Source: Gemmatimonadota bacterium
Lineage (GTDB): Bacteria > Latescibacterota > UBA2968 > UBA8231
DNA length: 19,722 nucleotides
Assembly (NCBI GenBank): GCA_009840005.1
Contig: VXOR01000037.1
Coordinates: 1-19,722 of the forward strand
Reading direction: 5' to 3'
The notes under the pieces were generated by a model. The model had not been told where the DNA came from, made no database searches, and worked only from the letters and a program-made list of their open reading frames with translations. This document shows positions 1 to 7,126 of this stretch, piece after piece; positions within the stretch are counted from its first letter, which is position 1; each line of letters begins with the position of its first letter. The translations under genes were made by a program, and so were the position numbers.

Positions 1-52
1 GTTAGAGTGTAGCGAAAAGGATACAGGAAGGGAGTGGGTGGGGACAAAAGCC

Positions 53-67
53 GCGTAATATCAGTCA
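53..67 (+). repeat. degenerate copy of the GCGTAAC repeat end
   Basis: GCGTAATATCAGTCA matches the repeat end GCGTAACATCAATTA (exact at 3045-3059 and 4605-4619) at 12 of 15 positions. Bases 13-15 form the stop codon of the upstream minus-strand gene. In the 4605 copy the same three positions form the ilvD stop. Three mismatches make chance a real alternative. The preceding 52 bases contain no gene I can support. Confidence 0.3.
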
Positions 68-1213
68 TACAACCGAGTTTGCTAACAACTCGCCGATGGG
101 GTGGGCCGCCTTCAAGCCGTGACCCGAAAGCACGGCCACAATCCGCTGGCCCGGCTCCACCAGACCGGCAGCCTGGGCTTGGCGCAGGCCGTCCCAGATC
201 ACAGCCGAAGTGGGTTCCACGCAAAAACCGGCCCGACCCAACTGGCGCAGCCCTTGGACTATGGCCTCTTCGGAGACGGCAACTACGGTACCTGCTGACT
301 GGCGCAAGGCGTTGATGACTTCGCGGTCTCTAACCGGGCGGGGTAGGGCAATGCCCTCGGCCCGGGTCGGGCGTGGAGAAGCGGCGGGAGGGACTATGTC
401 TAAGCCAGCGTGGAAGGCTTGGTACAGCGGCGAGACGTGTTCGGCTTGGACGGCAATAAGGCGCGGTAGGCGGTTGACTAGCTTGGCCCGCTGCAAATCG
501 ACAAAGCCGCGGTACAGGCCCAGCAAGATGCTGCCGGCCCCGACTGGACATATCACTGCGTCGGGGGCGGTCCAATCGAGTTGCTCGGCCAGTTCAAAGG
601 CGAGGGTTTTGAGGCCCTCTATAAAGAGGGGATGCCACAGGTGTGAGGCGTACACGGCCCCGGTGCGGTTGATGTACTCAAGTAGCGCCTCGGTGGCCTG
701 GGGCCGCGGCCCTTCCACCGGGACTAGTTCGGCACCGTACAGGCGGATCTGCACCAGTTTGCCTGCCGAGGCCGAAGCCGGACAGAAGACTTTGAGGCGC
801 ACCTTGGCGCGGGCTGCGTACGCGGCTAGGGCGGCCCCGGCGTTGCCCGAGGAGTCCTCTACTGCTTCCTCTATGCCCAAGGCGTGTAGATAGCTCATGA
901 GCAGGGCGGCTCCGCGATCCTTGTACGAGCCGGTGGGCAGGGTGTGGTCGCATTTGGCCAGGACCGTCATTCCCTCCAGGTCGAAGGGGATTAGGGGGGT
1001 GCGGGCCTCTCCCAGAGAGACGGGGGTGCCCACCGGGGGTAGGGCTTCGCAAAAGCGCCACATATCCGCGGGTCGGGCGGCAATCTGGTCGAGGGGGAAG
1101 GTCGGGGTGGGAGACCGGCATTCGAGGGGTGCGTCGCAGGCGAGGCAGCGATAGGGGCCCGGGGCTTGGGAATAGGGGGCTTGGCAGGCGGAGCAGTGGA
1201 AGATGAGGGTCAT
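65..1213 (-). CDS. threonine synthase-like PLP-dependent enzyme
   Basis: A 382-residue fold-type II PLP enzyme resembling threonine synthase, which converts O-phosphohomoserine to threonine in the cytoplasm. An N-terminal zinc ribbon is visible (C7xxC10 and C23xxC26), as in many ThrC-type proteins. The PLP Schiff-base lysine is K98 in GSYKDR. A substrate loop SSGNAGAALAAYAA follows at about 121-134, and a glycine-rich phosphate loop PVGAGS lies further on. The start at 1213 is preferred because the longer reading frame would run into the upstream gene, which ends at 1225, and the zinc ribbon begins right after this Met. It lies 11 bases downstream of a propeller glycosidase-like gene in the same orientation and is probably cotranscribed with it. 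With no hom or thrB neighbour it may be a related lyase or diaminopropionate-type enzyme, so thrC is not assigned. Confidence 0.82.
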   Translation of the reverse strand: MTLIFHCSACQAPYSQAPGPYRCLACDAPLECRSPTPTFPLDQIAARPADMWRFCEALPPVGTPVSLGEARTPLIPFDLEGMTVLAKCDHTLPTGSYKDRGAALLMSYLHALGIEEAVEDSSGNAGAALAAYAARAKVRLKVFCPASASAGKLVQIRLYGAELVPVEGPRPQATEALLEYINRTGAVYASHLWHPLFIEGLKTLAFELAEQLDWTAPDAVICPVGAGSILLGLYRGFVDLQRAKLVNRLPRLIAVQAEHVSPLYQAFHAGLDIVPPAASPRPTRAEGIALPRPVRDREVINALRQSAGTVVAVSEEAIVQGLRQLGRAGFCVEPTSAVIWDGLRQAQAAGLVEPGQRIVAVLSGHGLKAAHPIGELLANSVV

Positions 1214-1224
1214 GGGTGTATTCG

Positions 1225-2802
1225 CTAGACGCGATAGGCAAACAGTTTGGCACCGAGCATGCGCACCCGGATGCCGACGGCCTCGCCGGCCGCGGAGATG
1301 TTGGAGCGGCCTTGCCAAGTTACCACTCGGTCTTCGCAATCGCCCGTTAGACGGTCGCATTCATCAAAGGTAAACCCCGGCAGCGGGTCGGCGTCGGGGA
1401 GCATCAGCGACGGCAGCTTTTCTAGTAATTCAATCTGAATCCAGCCGCCCGGCTCGCAGCGATAGTTGAGGCGCAGTTCGTCGTGGACGCGGAAGAGGGA
1501 GGGCAGGGAGAAGCAGCCCTCGGCGCTAGCGTGCACTCCGCAGAACCGGTGTGGACGCCAGCGCGCCCAGCGAATCTGCTGCGGCTGCCGCAAGGGAAAA
1601 AGCTCGGGCACCTTGTCGGCTGGGCAATCGTGAATGACCGAGAAGGCCGCGTATGGGCAGGCCCAGTAGCCATCGGGCAGTTCGACGAGGCCGCTGCGCC
1701 AGAAGTGGGCCATGCACTCGTCGCCGTCTCCCTCGGCACCCAGCGGCAGGATGGGCCGGCGCTCGGGACGGGACCAGTAGAGGCCATCGCGGCTGAAGGC
1801 GATCTGTCCGTCGATGGTGCTGGCGATCTGGTGGTATATGGGGATGAACATGCCGTGTAGGTCGTCGCGGCCTGGATACGGGAAGTAGTTGGCACCGTAA
1901 AAGCTGATGTCGGGCGGGTCTTCGGTATCGGGATGATGGACCAGCTTGGGAGCGGGCCAGTTGGCAAAGTCGGAGGTGCGCGAAAAGCCGATTGTGCGGA
2001 TCTGCATGCCCTGTTCGAGCCTGTTGACGCCAATGCCTTCGAGCAGTTCGGCGGGGTAGCCCATTAGCTGGATGTAGGCGAAGTAGTTGCCGCGGTGTTC
2101 GTCGTAACGAGCCGATATGCCGCCGTTGACTGGTCGGTACGCCAGCGGCTCTGGGAAGGGCGTCCAGTGGAGGCTGTCGGGTGATGTCCAGGCGAGCATG
2201 TGACCCGTGATTTCGGCCCGGGGACCAGTGTAGTTTTCTTGCTCCTGCTCGGCCTTGATGCGCCGGGACGGCTCCTCTCCAGACAGTTCCTCGCCGGTGT
2301 CTGGATCCCACCAGTACATGCGGCCGCCCATTGCCTTGAAGCGCTCTTCGGGCGGTGCGTTGGGGTCTTTGAAGATGCCGGTGGCCCCTTTGCATGAGTT
2401 GGCGAGCAGGTTGTTGTTGGACGAGCCGTTGAATTCGACCTCGTTTAGGACGGGTCGCGTCCAGTTATACGCATCGTCGCTGACCGCGTAGCACTGGCCG
2501 CCCTCGCTGTCGTAGAGCAAGTGATAGCGCCCGTCCTGCTGCCAGATGTAGAGCGGCGAGACGTGGGTGCCTTCCCACTCCATTGTCGCCTGCAGGACCG
2601 GATTGGATTTGACGGCCTCTTCAATCTCAAAGCGGATGCCAAGTGGGGCGTCGTAGAGCTCCAGCTCTTCGTGCCGACTGGAGCCGCGGTGGCCTGGAAA
2701 GACGTCGATCATGTCAACTAAGGGACTCCAAGCGCCCGTGTTTAGGCGAATGCGGGGCGGGCGGCGTCTGGGAGTATTGCTTTCGTTGCTGCGGTCAGTC
2801 AT
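1225..2802 (-). CDS. five-bladed beta-propeller, glycosidase-like protein (GH43/GH32-like)
   Basis: A 525-residue protein with no signal peptide. At least four copies of an S-x-D-x-x-x-W type strand motif are visible (SDDAYNW, SPDSLHW, SRTSDFANW, SRDGLYW), separated by aromatic-rich segments. This pattern fits the five-bladed propellers of the GH43/GH32/GH68 clan and similar sialidase-like repeats. A segment FKDPNAPPEERFKAMGG is of a type I associate with uncharacterised proteins of Planctomycetes and related phyla. The C-terminal 150 residues look like a beta-sandwich or lectin-like add-on. The likely role is binding or cleavage of a carbohydrate, but catalytic acids cannot be assigned by eye and a non-enzymatic role is possible. 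It is the first gene of a pair with the PLP enzyme downstream. The start at 2802 has only a weak ribosome site. Confidence 0.65.
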   Translation of the reverse strand: MTDRSNESNTPRRRPPRIRLNTGAWSPLVDMIDVFPGHRGSSRHEELELYDAPLGIRFEIEEAVKSNPVLQATMEWEGTHVSPLYIWQQDGRYHLLYDSEGGQCYAVSDDAYNWTRPVLNEVEFNGSSNNNLLANSCKGATGIFKDPNAPPEERFKAMGGRMYWWDPDTGEELSGEEPSRRIKAEQEQENYTGPRAEITGHMLAWTSPDSLHWTPFPEPLAYRPVNGGISARYDEHRGNYFAYIQLMGYPAELLEGIGVNRLEQGMQIRTIGFSRTSDFANWPAPKLVHHPDTEDPPDISFYGANYFPYPGRDDLHGMFIPIYHQIASTIDGQIAFSRDGLYWSRPERRPILPLGAEGDGDECMAHFWRSGLVELPDGYWACPYAAFSVIHDCPADKVPELFPLRQPQQIRWARWRPHRFCGVHASAEGCFSLPSLFRVHDELRLNYRCEPGGWIQIELLEKLPSLMLPDADPLPGFTFDECDRLTGDCEDRVVTWQGRSNISAAGEAVGIRVRMLGAKLFAYRV

Positions 2803-2910
2803 TGTGGTCGTCTCTTGGTAGCGGTGGCAGTGTGGTAGCCTCTGAAGACTGGAGTACTGGTTAAGGTGAAATTATCTTACTCCCAGCAGGTTGCCAACGG
2901 CGACCAATTC

Positions 2911-3059
2911 TTAATTTCTAGATGTTATGATGCATCTGGGCCGAACCGATAGGTGTAGGGGCGTCCCTTGTGGGCGCCCATGTGACACCGCGTATTCAAC
3001 CAGTGGAATCCGACGGGGGCAACCACGAGGGTTGCCCCTACAATGCGTAACATCAATTA
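2911..3059. repeat. inverted-repeat element 1 (MITE-like)
   Basis: The left arm TTAATTTCTAGATGTTATG continues to GATGCAT (2929-2935), and the right arm ATGCGTAACATCAATTA (3043-3059) is its imperfect reverse complement. A second, perfect inner pair lies inside: TGTAGGGGC (2954-2962) and GCCCCTACA (3034-3042). A tight hairpin sits at 3016-3038 with stem GGGGCAACC/GGTTGCCCC and a 5-base loop. No coding potential is seen. The element fills most of the 358-base gap between the divergent genes starting at 2802 and 3161. It shares its 16-base right end with the element at 4467-4619. Confidence 0.6.
3016..3038. repeat. perfect 9-bp hairpin inside element 1
   Basis: GGGGCAACC, then ACGAG, then GGTTGCCCC: a perfect G+C-rich stem with a 5-base loop and no T-run on either side. 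It is more likely a structural part of the repeat than a rho-independent terminator. Confidence 0.6.
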
Positions 3060-3160
3060 CCAATAAAGGCCGGATCCACTTTCATGTCTGCTAAAGATAT
3101 AGCGATCCATTTGCCTTTCAACCACCCTACCCACCTCCTCTCTGCTGAAAGGAAAATCCC

Positions 3161-4426
3161 ATGAAAGTCACCAATGTCGAACGCATTATCGTCGATGTCC
3201 CGTTCACGCCTAGGCAGCAGGAGATAACCCGCCAGTCGGTTTATAACTGGTCTATCCTCGAGCTGTGCAAGGTCACTACCGACACGGGCCACGTGGGCTG
3301 GGGAGAGACCGTCATTCACTACACCTACGGCCGGGTGACCGACGATGCGGTTGCGCGTACAATCGGTCAAAGTCCGGCCGAACTGATGAACGAGGACAGC
3401 CTAGGCGCTGGTTTGCAGATGGCGCTATTCGACGTGGTCGGCAAGATATTCGAAGTCCCAGTGCACCGACTGCTGGGCACCAAGGTGCGCGACTGGACGC
3501 CGATCTCTTGGTGGTGCAGTCACTCCTCGCCGGAAAACTGGGCGGCCGAAGCGGCCGAGGCCGTGTCGCAAGGGTACACGAATCTCAAGAACAAACCGAG
3601 GCCCTGGAACGATATCGTCGCGCAGGTCGATGCCATCTGCAAGGTGGTGCCTCCCCATTTCCATCTCGACTTAGATCCCAACGGCTCTTGGGAGAACGCG
3701 GCCAACGCCATTCCGATCATAAAGAAGCTCGAGCGCTACGAAAACGTGGCCATATTTGAAACGCCCATCCCGCAGGAGGATATTCTCGGCAATCGCCAGA
3801 TTCGTCAGGCTGTGAACAGGCCGGTGGCCATGCACTTTGGTTCGCCGCGGTTTATCACGGCGGTGCGCGAGGAAGTCTGCGACGGCTTTGTGATTGGGGG
3901 CGGGAAATCCATGACCATGCACCAAGGGCAATGCGCCGCGGAAGTTTCCATGCCGTTCTGGTTGCAAATCGTCGGCAATGGGTTGACGACCACGTGGGAC
4001 GCCCATCTCGGCTCGGTGCTAACGCACGCCCGGTGGCCGGCCATCAGTTGTATCAATATGTATAGCCATCATCTGTTGACCGAGCCTGTTCGGGTGATTA
4101 ACGGGCACCAGCGGGTTCCCGATGGGCCTGGCCTCGGCGTCGAGGTTGATGAGGCGGCGGTTGAGCAATACCGCGTTCCGCAGGAGCAGCTCGACGAACA
4201 TGCCCGTCAGGGGCAACTCTACATCCACCCGAAACCGCGGCTGATCAACACTATTGTCTATCCCGACGGCACCTGCATACACATGGAAAACCTCAGTGCG
4301 CCGGGAACCTACGTGGAGGGCGTACGCACCGAAATTTTGGCGGACGATGGCTCGCAGGAATGGCAGAACTTGTACGAGCGCGTGCAAAAGGAGAAGCAGG
4401 TGGTTAGTCGGTGGGAGGGGGCGTAG
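3161..4426 (+). CDS. mandelate racemase/muconate lactonizing enzyme family protein (enolase superfamily)
   Basis: A 421-residue protein of enolase-superfamily length and layout: an N-terminal capping domain to about residue 115, then a beta/alpha barrel. Enzymes of this family abstract a proton alpha to a carboxylate, as in sugar-acid dehydration, racemisation or cycloisomerisation. A KxK motif is present (K143-N-K145), followed by candidate metal ligands D172 (DPNG) and E200 (FETP). Where the third acidic ligand is expected, the sequence reads RPVAMHFGSP, with H225 and F226 instead of Asp/Glu. A typical GGIT-like turn is replaced by GGGKSMTMHQGQ at 246-257. The reaction is therefore uncertain. 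A ribosome site GAAAGGA precedes the ATG. The gene stands alone, flanked on both sides by related inverted-repeat elements. Confidence 0.8.
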   Translation: MKVTNVERIIVDVPFTPRQQEITRQSVYNWSILELCKVTTDTGHVGWGETVIHYTYGRVTDDAVARTIGQSPAELMNEDSLGAGLQMALFDVVGKIFEVPVHRLLGTKVRDWTPISWWCSHSSPENWAAEAAEAVSQGYTNLKNKPRPWNDIVAQVDAICKVVPPHFHLDLDPNGSWENAANAIPIIKKLERYENVAIFETPIPQEDILGNRQIRQAVNRPVAMHFGSPRFITAVREEVCDGFVIGGGKSMTMHQGQCAAEVSMPFWLQIVGNGLTTTWDAHLGSVLTHARWPAISCINMYSHHLLTEPVRVINGHQRVPDGPGLGVEVDEAAVEQYRVPQEQLDEHARQGQLYIHPKPRLINTIVYPDGTCIHMENLSAPGTYVEGVRTEILADDGSQEWQNLYERVQKEKQVVSRWEGA

Positions 4427-4466
4427 GACGGTCTCTTGGTAGCTCCAGCAAAGAATCAGCGTTTCC

Positions 4467-4619
4467 CTAACAACGTTACGCACAGCAGGCTTCTTGGGTA
4501 GGAGATGCTTCGTTTCGCTCAGCATGACTAGGGCTAGCGCGTCCTTTTTTGTCATGCTGAGCGTAGCGAAGCGTAGTCAAAGCATCTCCTACCGGGGAGT
4601 CCGTGCGTAACATCAATTA
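4467..4619. repeat. inverted-repeat element 2 (MITE-like), between convergent genes
   Basis: Terminal inverted repeats GTTACGCAC (4475-4483) and GTGCGTAAC (4603-4611) enclose a long imperfect hairpin. GTAGGAGATGCTT (4498-4510) pairs with AAGCATCTCCTAC (4580-4592). CGTTTCGCTCAGCATGAC (4511-4528) pairs with 4551-4573 apart from a small bulge. The loop contains a T6 run. The right end continues as ATCAATTA, identical to element 1. It lies between the convergent enolase-superfamily and ilvD genes, so the stem may also act as a two-way terminator. Its last three bases are the ilvD stop codon. Confidence 0.75.
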
Positions 4620-6287
4620 GCTAGTCACCGCTCCTTGAGCGGCCGACGATACCGAGCGGGCGTATTTGGCCATCACGCCGGAGGTGTAGCGCGGCGGCGG
4701 GGCCTCCCAAGCGGCTAGACGGGCCTGCAACTCGGCTTCGTCCAATGCCACGTCCAACCGGCCGGTCGTGGTGTCGATGGTGATGATATCGCCGTCGTGC
4801 AGGACGGCTAAGGGGCCGCCCACTGCGGCTTCGGGCGCGGCGTGGCCGATCATCAGGCCGCGGGTGGCGCCCGAGAAGCGGCCATCGGTGACTAGGGCCA
4901 CGGAGTCGCCTAGGCCCGCCCCCACAATGGCACCGGTGACGGCTAGCATCTCGCGCATACCCGGCCCGCCCTTAGGGCCTTCGTAGCGAATGACGACTAC
5001 GTCACCGGGCTGGATGCGGCCTTGTTCAATGGCCGGCATGACTTCGTCCTCGCTGTTGAAGACGCGGGCCGGGCCTTGGTGCTGGGCGCGTTCGTGGCCG
5101 GCCAATTTCACCACCGCGCCTTCGGGGGCGAGATTGCCCTTGAGTATGACTAGACCACCCGATTTTTTCAGCGGTTTATCGACCGGGACCACGACCTGTT
5201 GGCCGGGGGTTTCCACGGCGTGGTCGGCCTCTTGGCCAATGGTGCGGCCCGATACCGTGAGGGCGTCCTCGTGCAGCAGGCCGGCTTCTTTGAGGCGGCG
5301 GGCCACCAAGGCGATGCCGCCGGCTTTGTCCAAGTCGGGGGCGACAAAGCGGCCGCCGGGCTTGAGATCGACCATGAGTGGGGTGGAACTGCTCAAGGTC
5401 TGGAAGTCCTCAATGTCCAGTTCCAATCCGGCCTCCCTAGCGATAGCTAAAAAATGCAGCACGCCGTTGGTCGAGCCGCCAGTGGTGGCAATGGAGCGGA
5501 TGGCGTTGTCGAGGGCAGGGCGAGTGATGATCTGCGAGGGGGTGCGATTTTGGCGCACTAACTCGACGGCTAGGGACCCGACTTGGGTGCCGACGGCTTC
5601 CTTACGCGGGTCGGTGGCCGGCACCGAGCCCGAGCCCATGAGGGCCACGCCCAAGATCTCGGCCGCGGTGGCCATGGTATTGGCGGTGAATTGACCGCCG
5701 CAGGAGCCAGCTCCGGGGCAGGCGTTTTCCTCGATGAGGCGCAATTGGTCGTCGTCGATGCGGCCGGTGGCGTGTGCGCCGATGGCTTCGTACACGTCTT
5801 GGATGGTGATGTCAGCTTGGTCGTGGCGGCCGGGCATAATCGAGCCGCCGTAGAGCAGCACCGAGGGGATGTCCAAGCGGCACATGGCCATAATGGCCCC
5901 TGGGGTGGTCTTGTCGCAGCCGGTGAGGGCGACAAAGCCGTCGAGCATGTGGCCGCGCACCACCAGTTCCATGGAGTCGGCAATGACTTCGCGCGAAATG
6001 AGCGAGGTCTTCATGCCTTCGGTGCCCATGGTGATGCCGTCGGAGATCACCACCGTATTGAATTCGAGGGGGGTGCCGCCGGCTTGGCGGATGCCGGTCT
6101 TGACGTGCTCGGCTAGGCCGCGCAGGCCAAAATTGCAGGGGCCGAGTTCGGTCCAGGTGTTGGCTATGCCGATGAGGGGTTTGCGCAGGGCCTCGGCATC
6201 GAAGCCGGCGGCCCGATACATGGCGCGGGCCCCGGCTCGGGACGGGCCTTGGGTGATGTTTTTGCTGATAGGGGTGGATTCGGTCAT
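4617..6287 (-). CDS. ilvD: dihydroxy-acid dehydratase
   Basis: A full-length protein of 556 residues, the usual size. It dehydrates 2,3-dihydroxy-isovalerate and 2,3-dihydroxy-3-methylvalerate to the 2-oxo acids that precede valine, leucine and isoleucine. Three conserved cysteines fit the iron-sulfur ligands: C51 (GPCN), C124 (TGCDK) and C196 (PGAGSCGGQF). D83 in ISDGITMG, D125 and the potentially carbamylated K126 fit the Mg site. The N-terminus (ITQGPSRAGARAMYRAAGF) favours true IlvD over the sugar-acid dehydratases Edd or YjhG. A sigma70-like promoter lies 41-69 bases upstream of the start. No other branched-chain gene lies nearby, so it appears monocistronic. Its stop codon falls within the end of repeat element 2. 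Confidence 0.95.
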   Translation of the reverse strand: MTESTPISKNITQGPSRAGARAMYRAAGFDAEALRKPLIGIANTWTELGPCNFGLRGLAEHVKTGIRQAGGTPLEFNTVVISDGITMGTEGMKTSLISREVIADSMELVVRGHMLDGFVALTGCDKTTPGAIMAMCRLDIPSVLLYGGSIMPGRHDQADITIQDVYEAIGAHATGRIDDDQLRLIEENACPGAGSCGGQFTANTMATAAEILGVALMGSGSVPATDPRKEAVGTQVGSLAVELVRQNRTPSQIITRPALDNAIRSIATTGGSTNGVLHFLAIAREAGLELDIEDFQTLSSSTPLMVDLKPGGRFVAPDLDKAGGIALVARRLKEAGLLHEDALTVSGRTIGQEADHAVETPGQQVVVPVDKPLKKSGGLVILKGNLAPEGAVVKLAGHERAQHQGPARVFNSEDEVMPAIEQGRIQPGDVVVIRYEGPKGGPGMREMLAVTGAIVGAGLGDSVALVTDGRFSGATRGLMIGHAAPEAAVGGPLAVLHDGDIITIDTTTGRLDVALDEAELQARLAAWEAPPPRYTSGVMAKYARSVSSAAQGAVTS

Positions 6288-6327
6288 GGTGTGTGCTTTC
6301 TGATATGGGATGTGGAACGAAAGACGG

Positions 6328-6356
6328 ATAGTAGCGTCTGAGTTTTACCCCGTCAA
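6328..6356 (-). promoter_or_regulatory. sigma70-like promoter of ilvD
   Basis: On the minus strand, TTGACG (6356-6351) is followed after exactly 17 bases by TACTAT (6333-6328), about 40 bases before the ilvD ATG. No leader-peptide attenuator or T-box is recognised in the short leader. Confidence 0.55.
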
Positions 6357-6441
6357 CTGAAAGCGGACTCTGTTCTACTTTGCTGCGGATGCTGTCCCGG
6401 AGTACTCTTATCACTGTTCGCCGTCTTGTCCTTTGACCTGT

Positions 6442-6450
6442 AAAGGAGGT
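6442..6450 (+). promoter_or_regulatory. near-perfect Shine-Dalgarno site
   Basis: AAAGGAGGT stands 4 bases before the ATG at 6455. It is the strongest ribosome site seen in the window and fixes the start of the small secreted protein. Confidence 0.75.
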
Positions 6451-6454
6451 CGTC

Positions 6455-7117
6455 ATGCACCAGCTTCTGTCATCCATCGCGTTCCTTTGCCTGCTCGCCC
6501 TGCCGCTCGCCGCCCAAGAAGAGGCACTCCACGGCACTTGGGAGGGGACCTATGTCGATGAGGAGATCAGTGAGATTACCACGCGCCTGACCTTTGAGGC
6601 GGATGGAACCTTTGCGCTCGACCAAGACATCGAGGGGGGAGAAGGCGAGGTCGAATCTCCCATAGAGACGCTCTCTGTCCAGTTCACCGGGACCTACCGA
6701 GTTGCAGGCGATAGCCTCTGGGTTGATATAGTCGAATTGTACTATATCATCGACGATGAGAAAATGACCCCCGTCGAGTTCGGCGAGTTCATGAAGGAAT
6801 TCTTCATTGGCTTCGCCCGTGGCTTCGCCCGTTTAGCCGCGGACCTGGAGGGAATATCCGACGAGGACTACCCGGCATTTGAACAGGCGTTCGTCGATGA
6901 GTTCCTCGCCGAACTCGATGAGGATGAGTTCCTCGCGGATCTCGGATTCGGTGGATCTGAGGAGATAAATAGTACCTATGCCATTGAAGGTGACACCCTG
7001 TCCATCACTACTACGGAGGAGGGCGAGGTCGAAACCTTGGAATTCCAGCGCATCGATGTCGCCAGCGCGGTTGCCCAAACTAGCTGGGGTGCCCTGAAAG
7101 CGGCTTGGCGTCGGTGA
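6455..7117 (+). CDS. small secreted acidic protein, lipocalin-like
   Basis: A 220-residue protein of unknown function. The N-terminus has a signal peptide: a hydrophobic stretch SIAFLCLLALPLAAQ with a probable AxA-type cleavage after residue 20. The mature part starts with LHGTWEGTY and continues with alternating strands such as TRLTFEADGTFALD, FTGTYRVAGDSLWVDI and STYAIEGDTLSIT. This is the order seen in lipocalin-like or META-type small barrels, where G-x-W is followed by strand, turn and strand. The middle (about 105-165) is very rich in Asp/Glu with an amphipathic FGEFMKEFFIGFARGFARL helix. No lipobox Cys is present, so the protein is probably periplasmic or exported. It is transcribed away from ilvD and ends 9 bases before the convergent dehydrogenase gene. 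Confidence 0.7.
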   Translation: MHQLLSSIAFLCLLALPLAAQEEALHGTWEGTYVDEEISEITTRLTFEADGTFALDQDIEGGEGEVESPIETLSVQFTGTYRVAGDSLWVDIVELYYIIDDEKMTPVEFGEFMKEFFIGFARGFARLAADLEGISDEDYPAFEQAFVDEFLAELDEDEFLADLGFGGSEEINSTYAIEGDTLSITTTEEGEVETLEFQRIDVASAVAQTSWGALKAAWRR

Positions 7118-7126
7118 GCTTCTTCC

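Noticed and set aside
210..893. 227-residue plus-strand reading frame opposite the threonine-synthase-like gene
   Set aside because: Antisense to the PLP enzyme whose catalytic motifs are clear; composition is Ala/Ser/Arg-biased.
3016..3038. Rho-independent terminator
   Set aside because: The stem is perfect but no T-run follows on either strand, and no gene ends nearby.
2810..4443. 13-base direct repeat GTCTCTTGGTAGC at 2810-2822 and 4431-4443 around the enolase-superfamily gene
   Set aside because: Exact 13-mers are expected a few times by chance in a window this long, the sites do not coincide with the ends of the inverted-repeat elements, and no extension of similarity is seen.
5583..6116. 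177-residue plus-strand reading frame opposite ilvD
   Set aside because: It is glycine/valine/histidine-rich low-complexity translation antisense to a well-conserved ilvD, a typical shadow in G+C-rich DNA.
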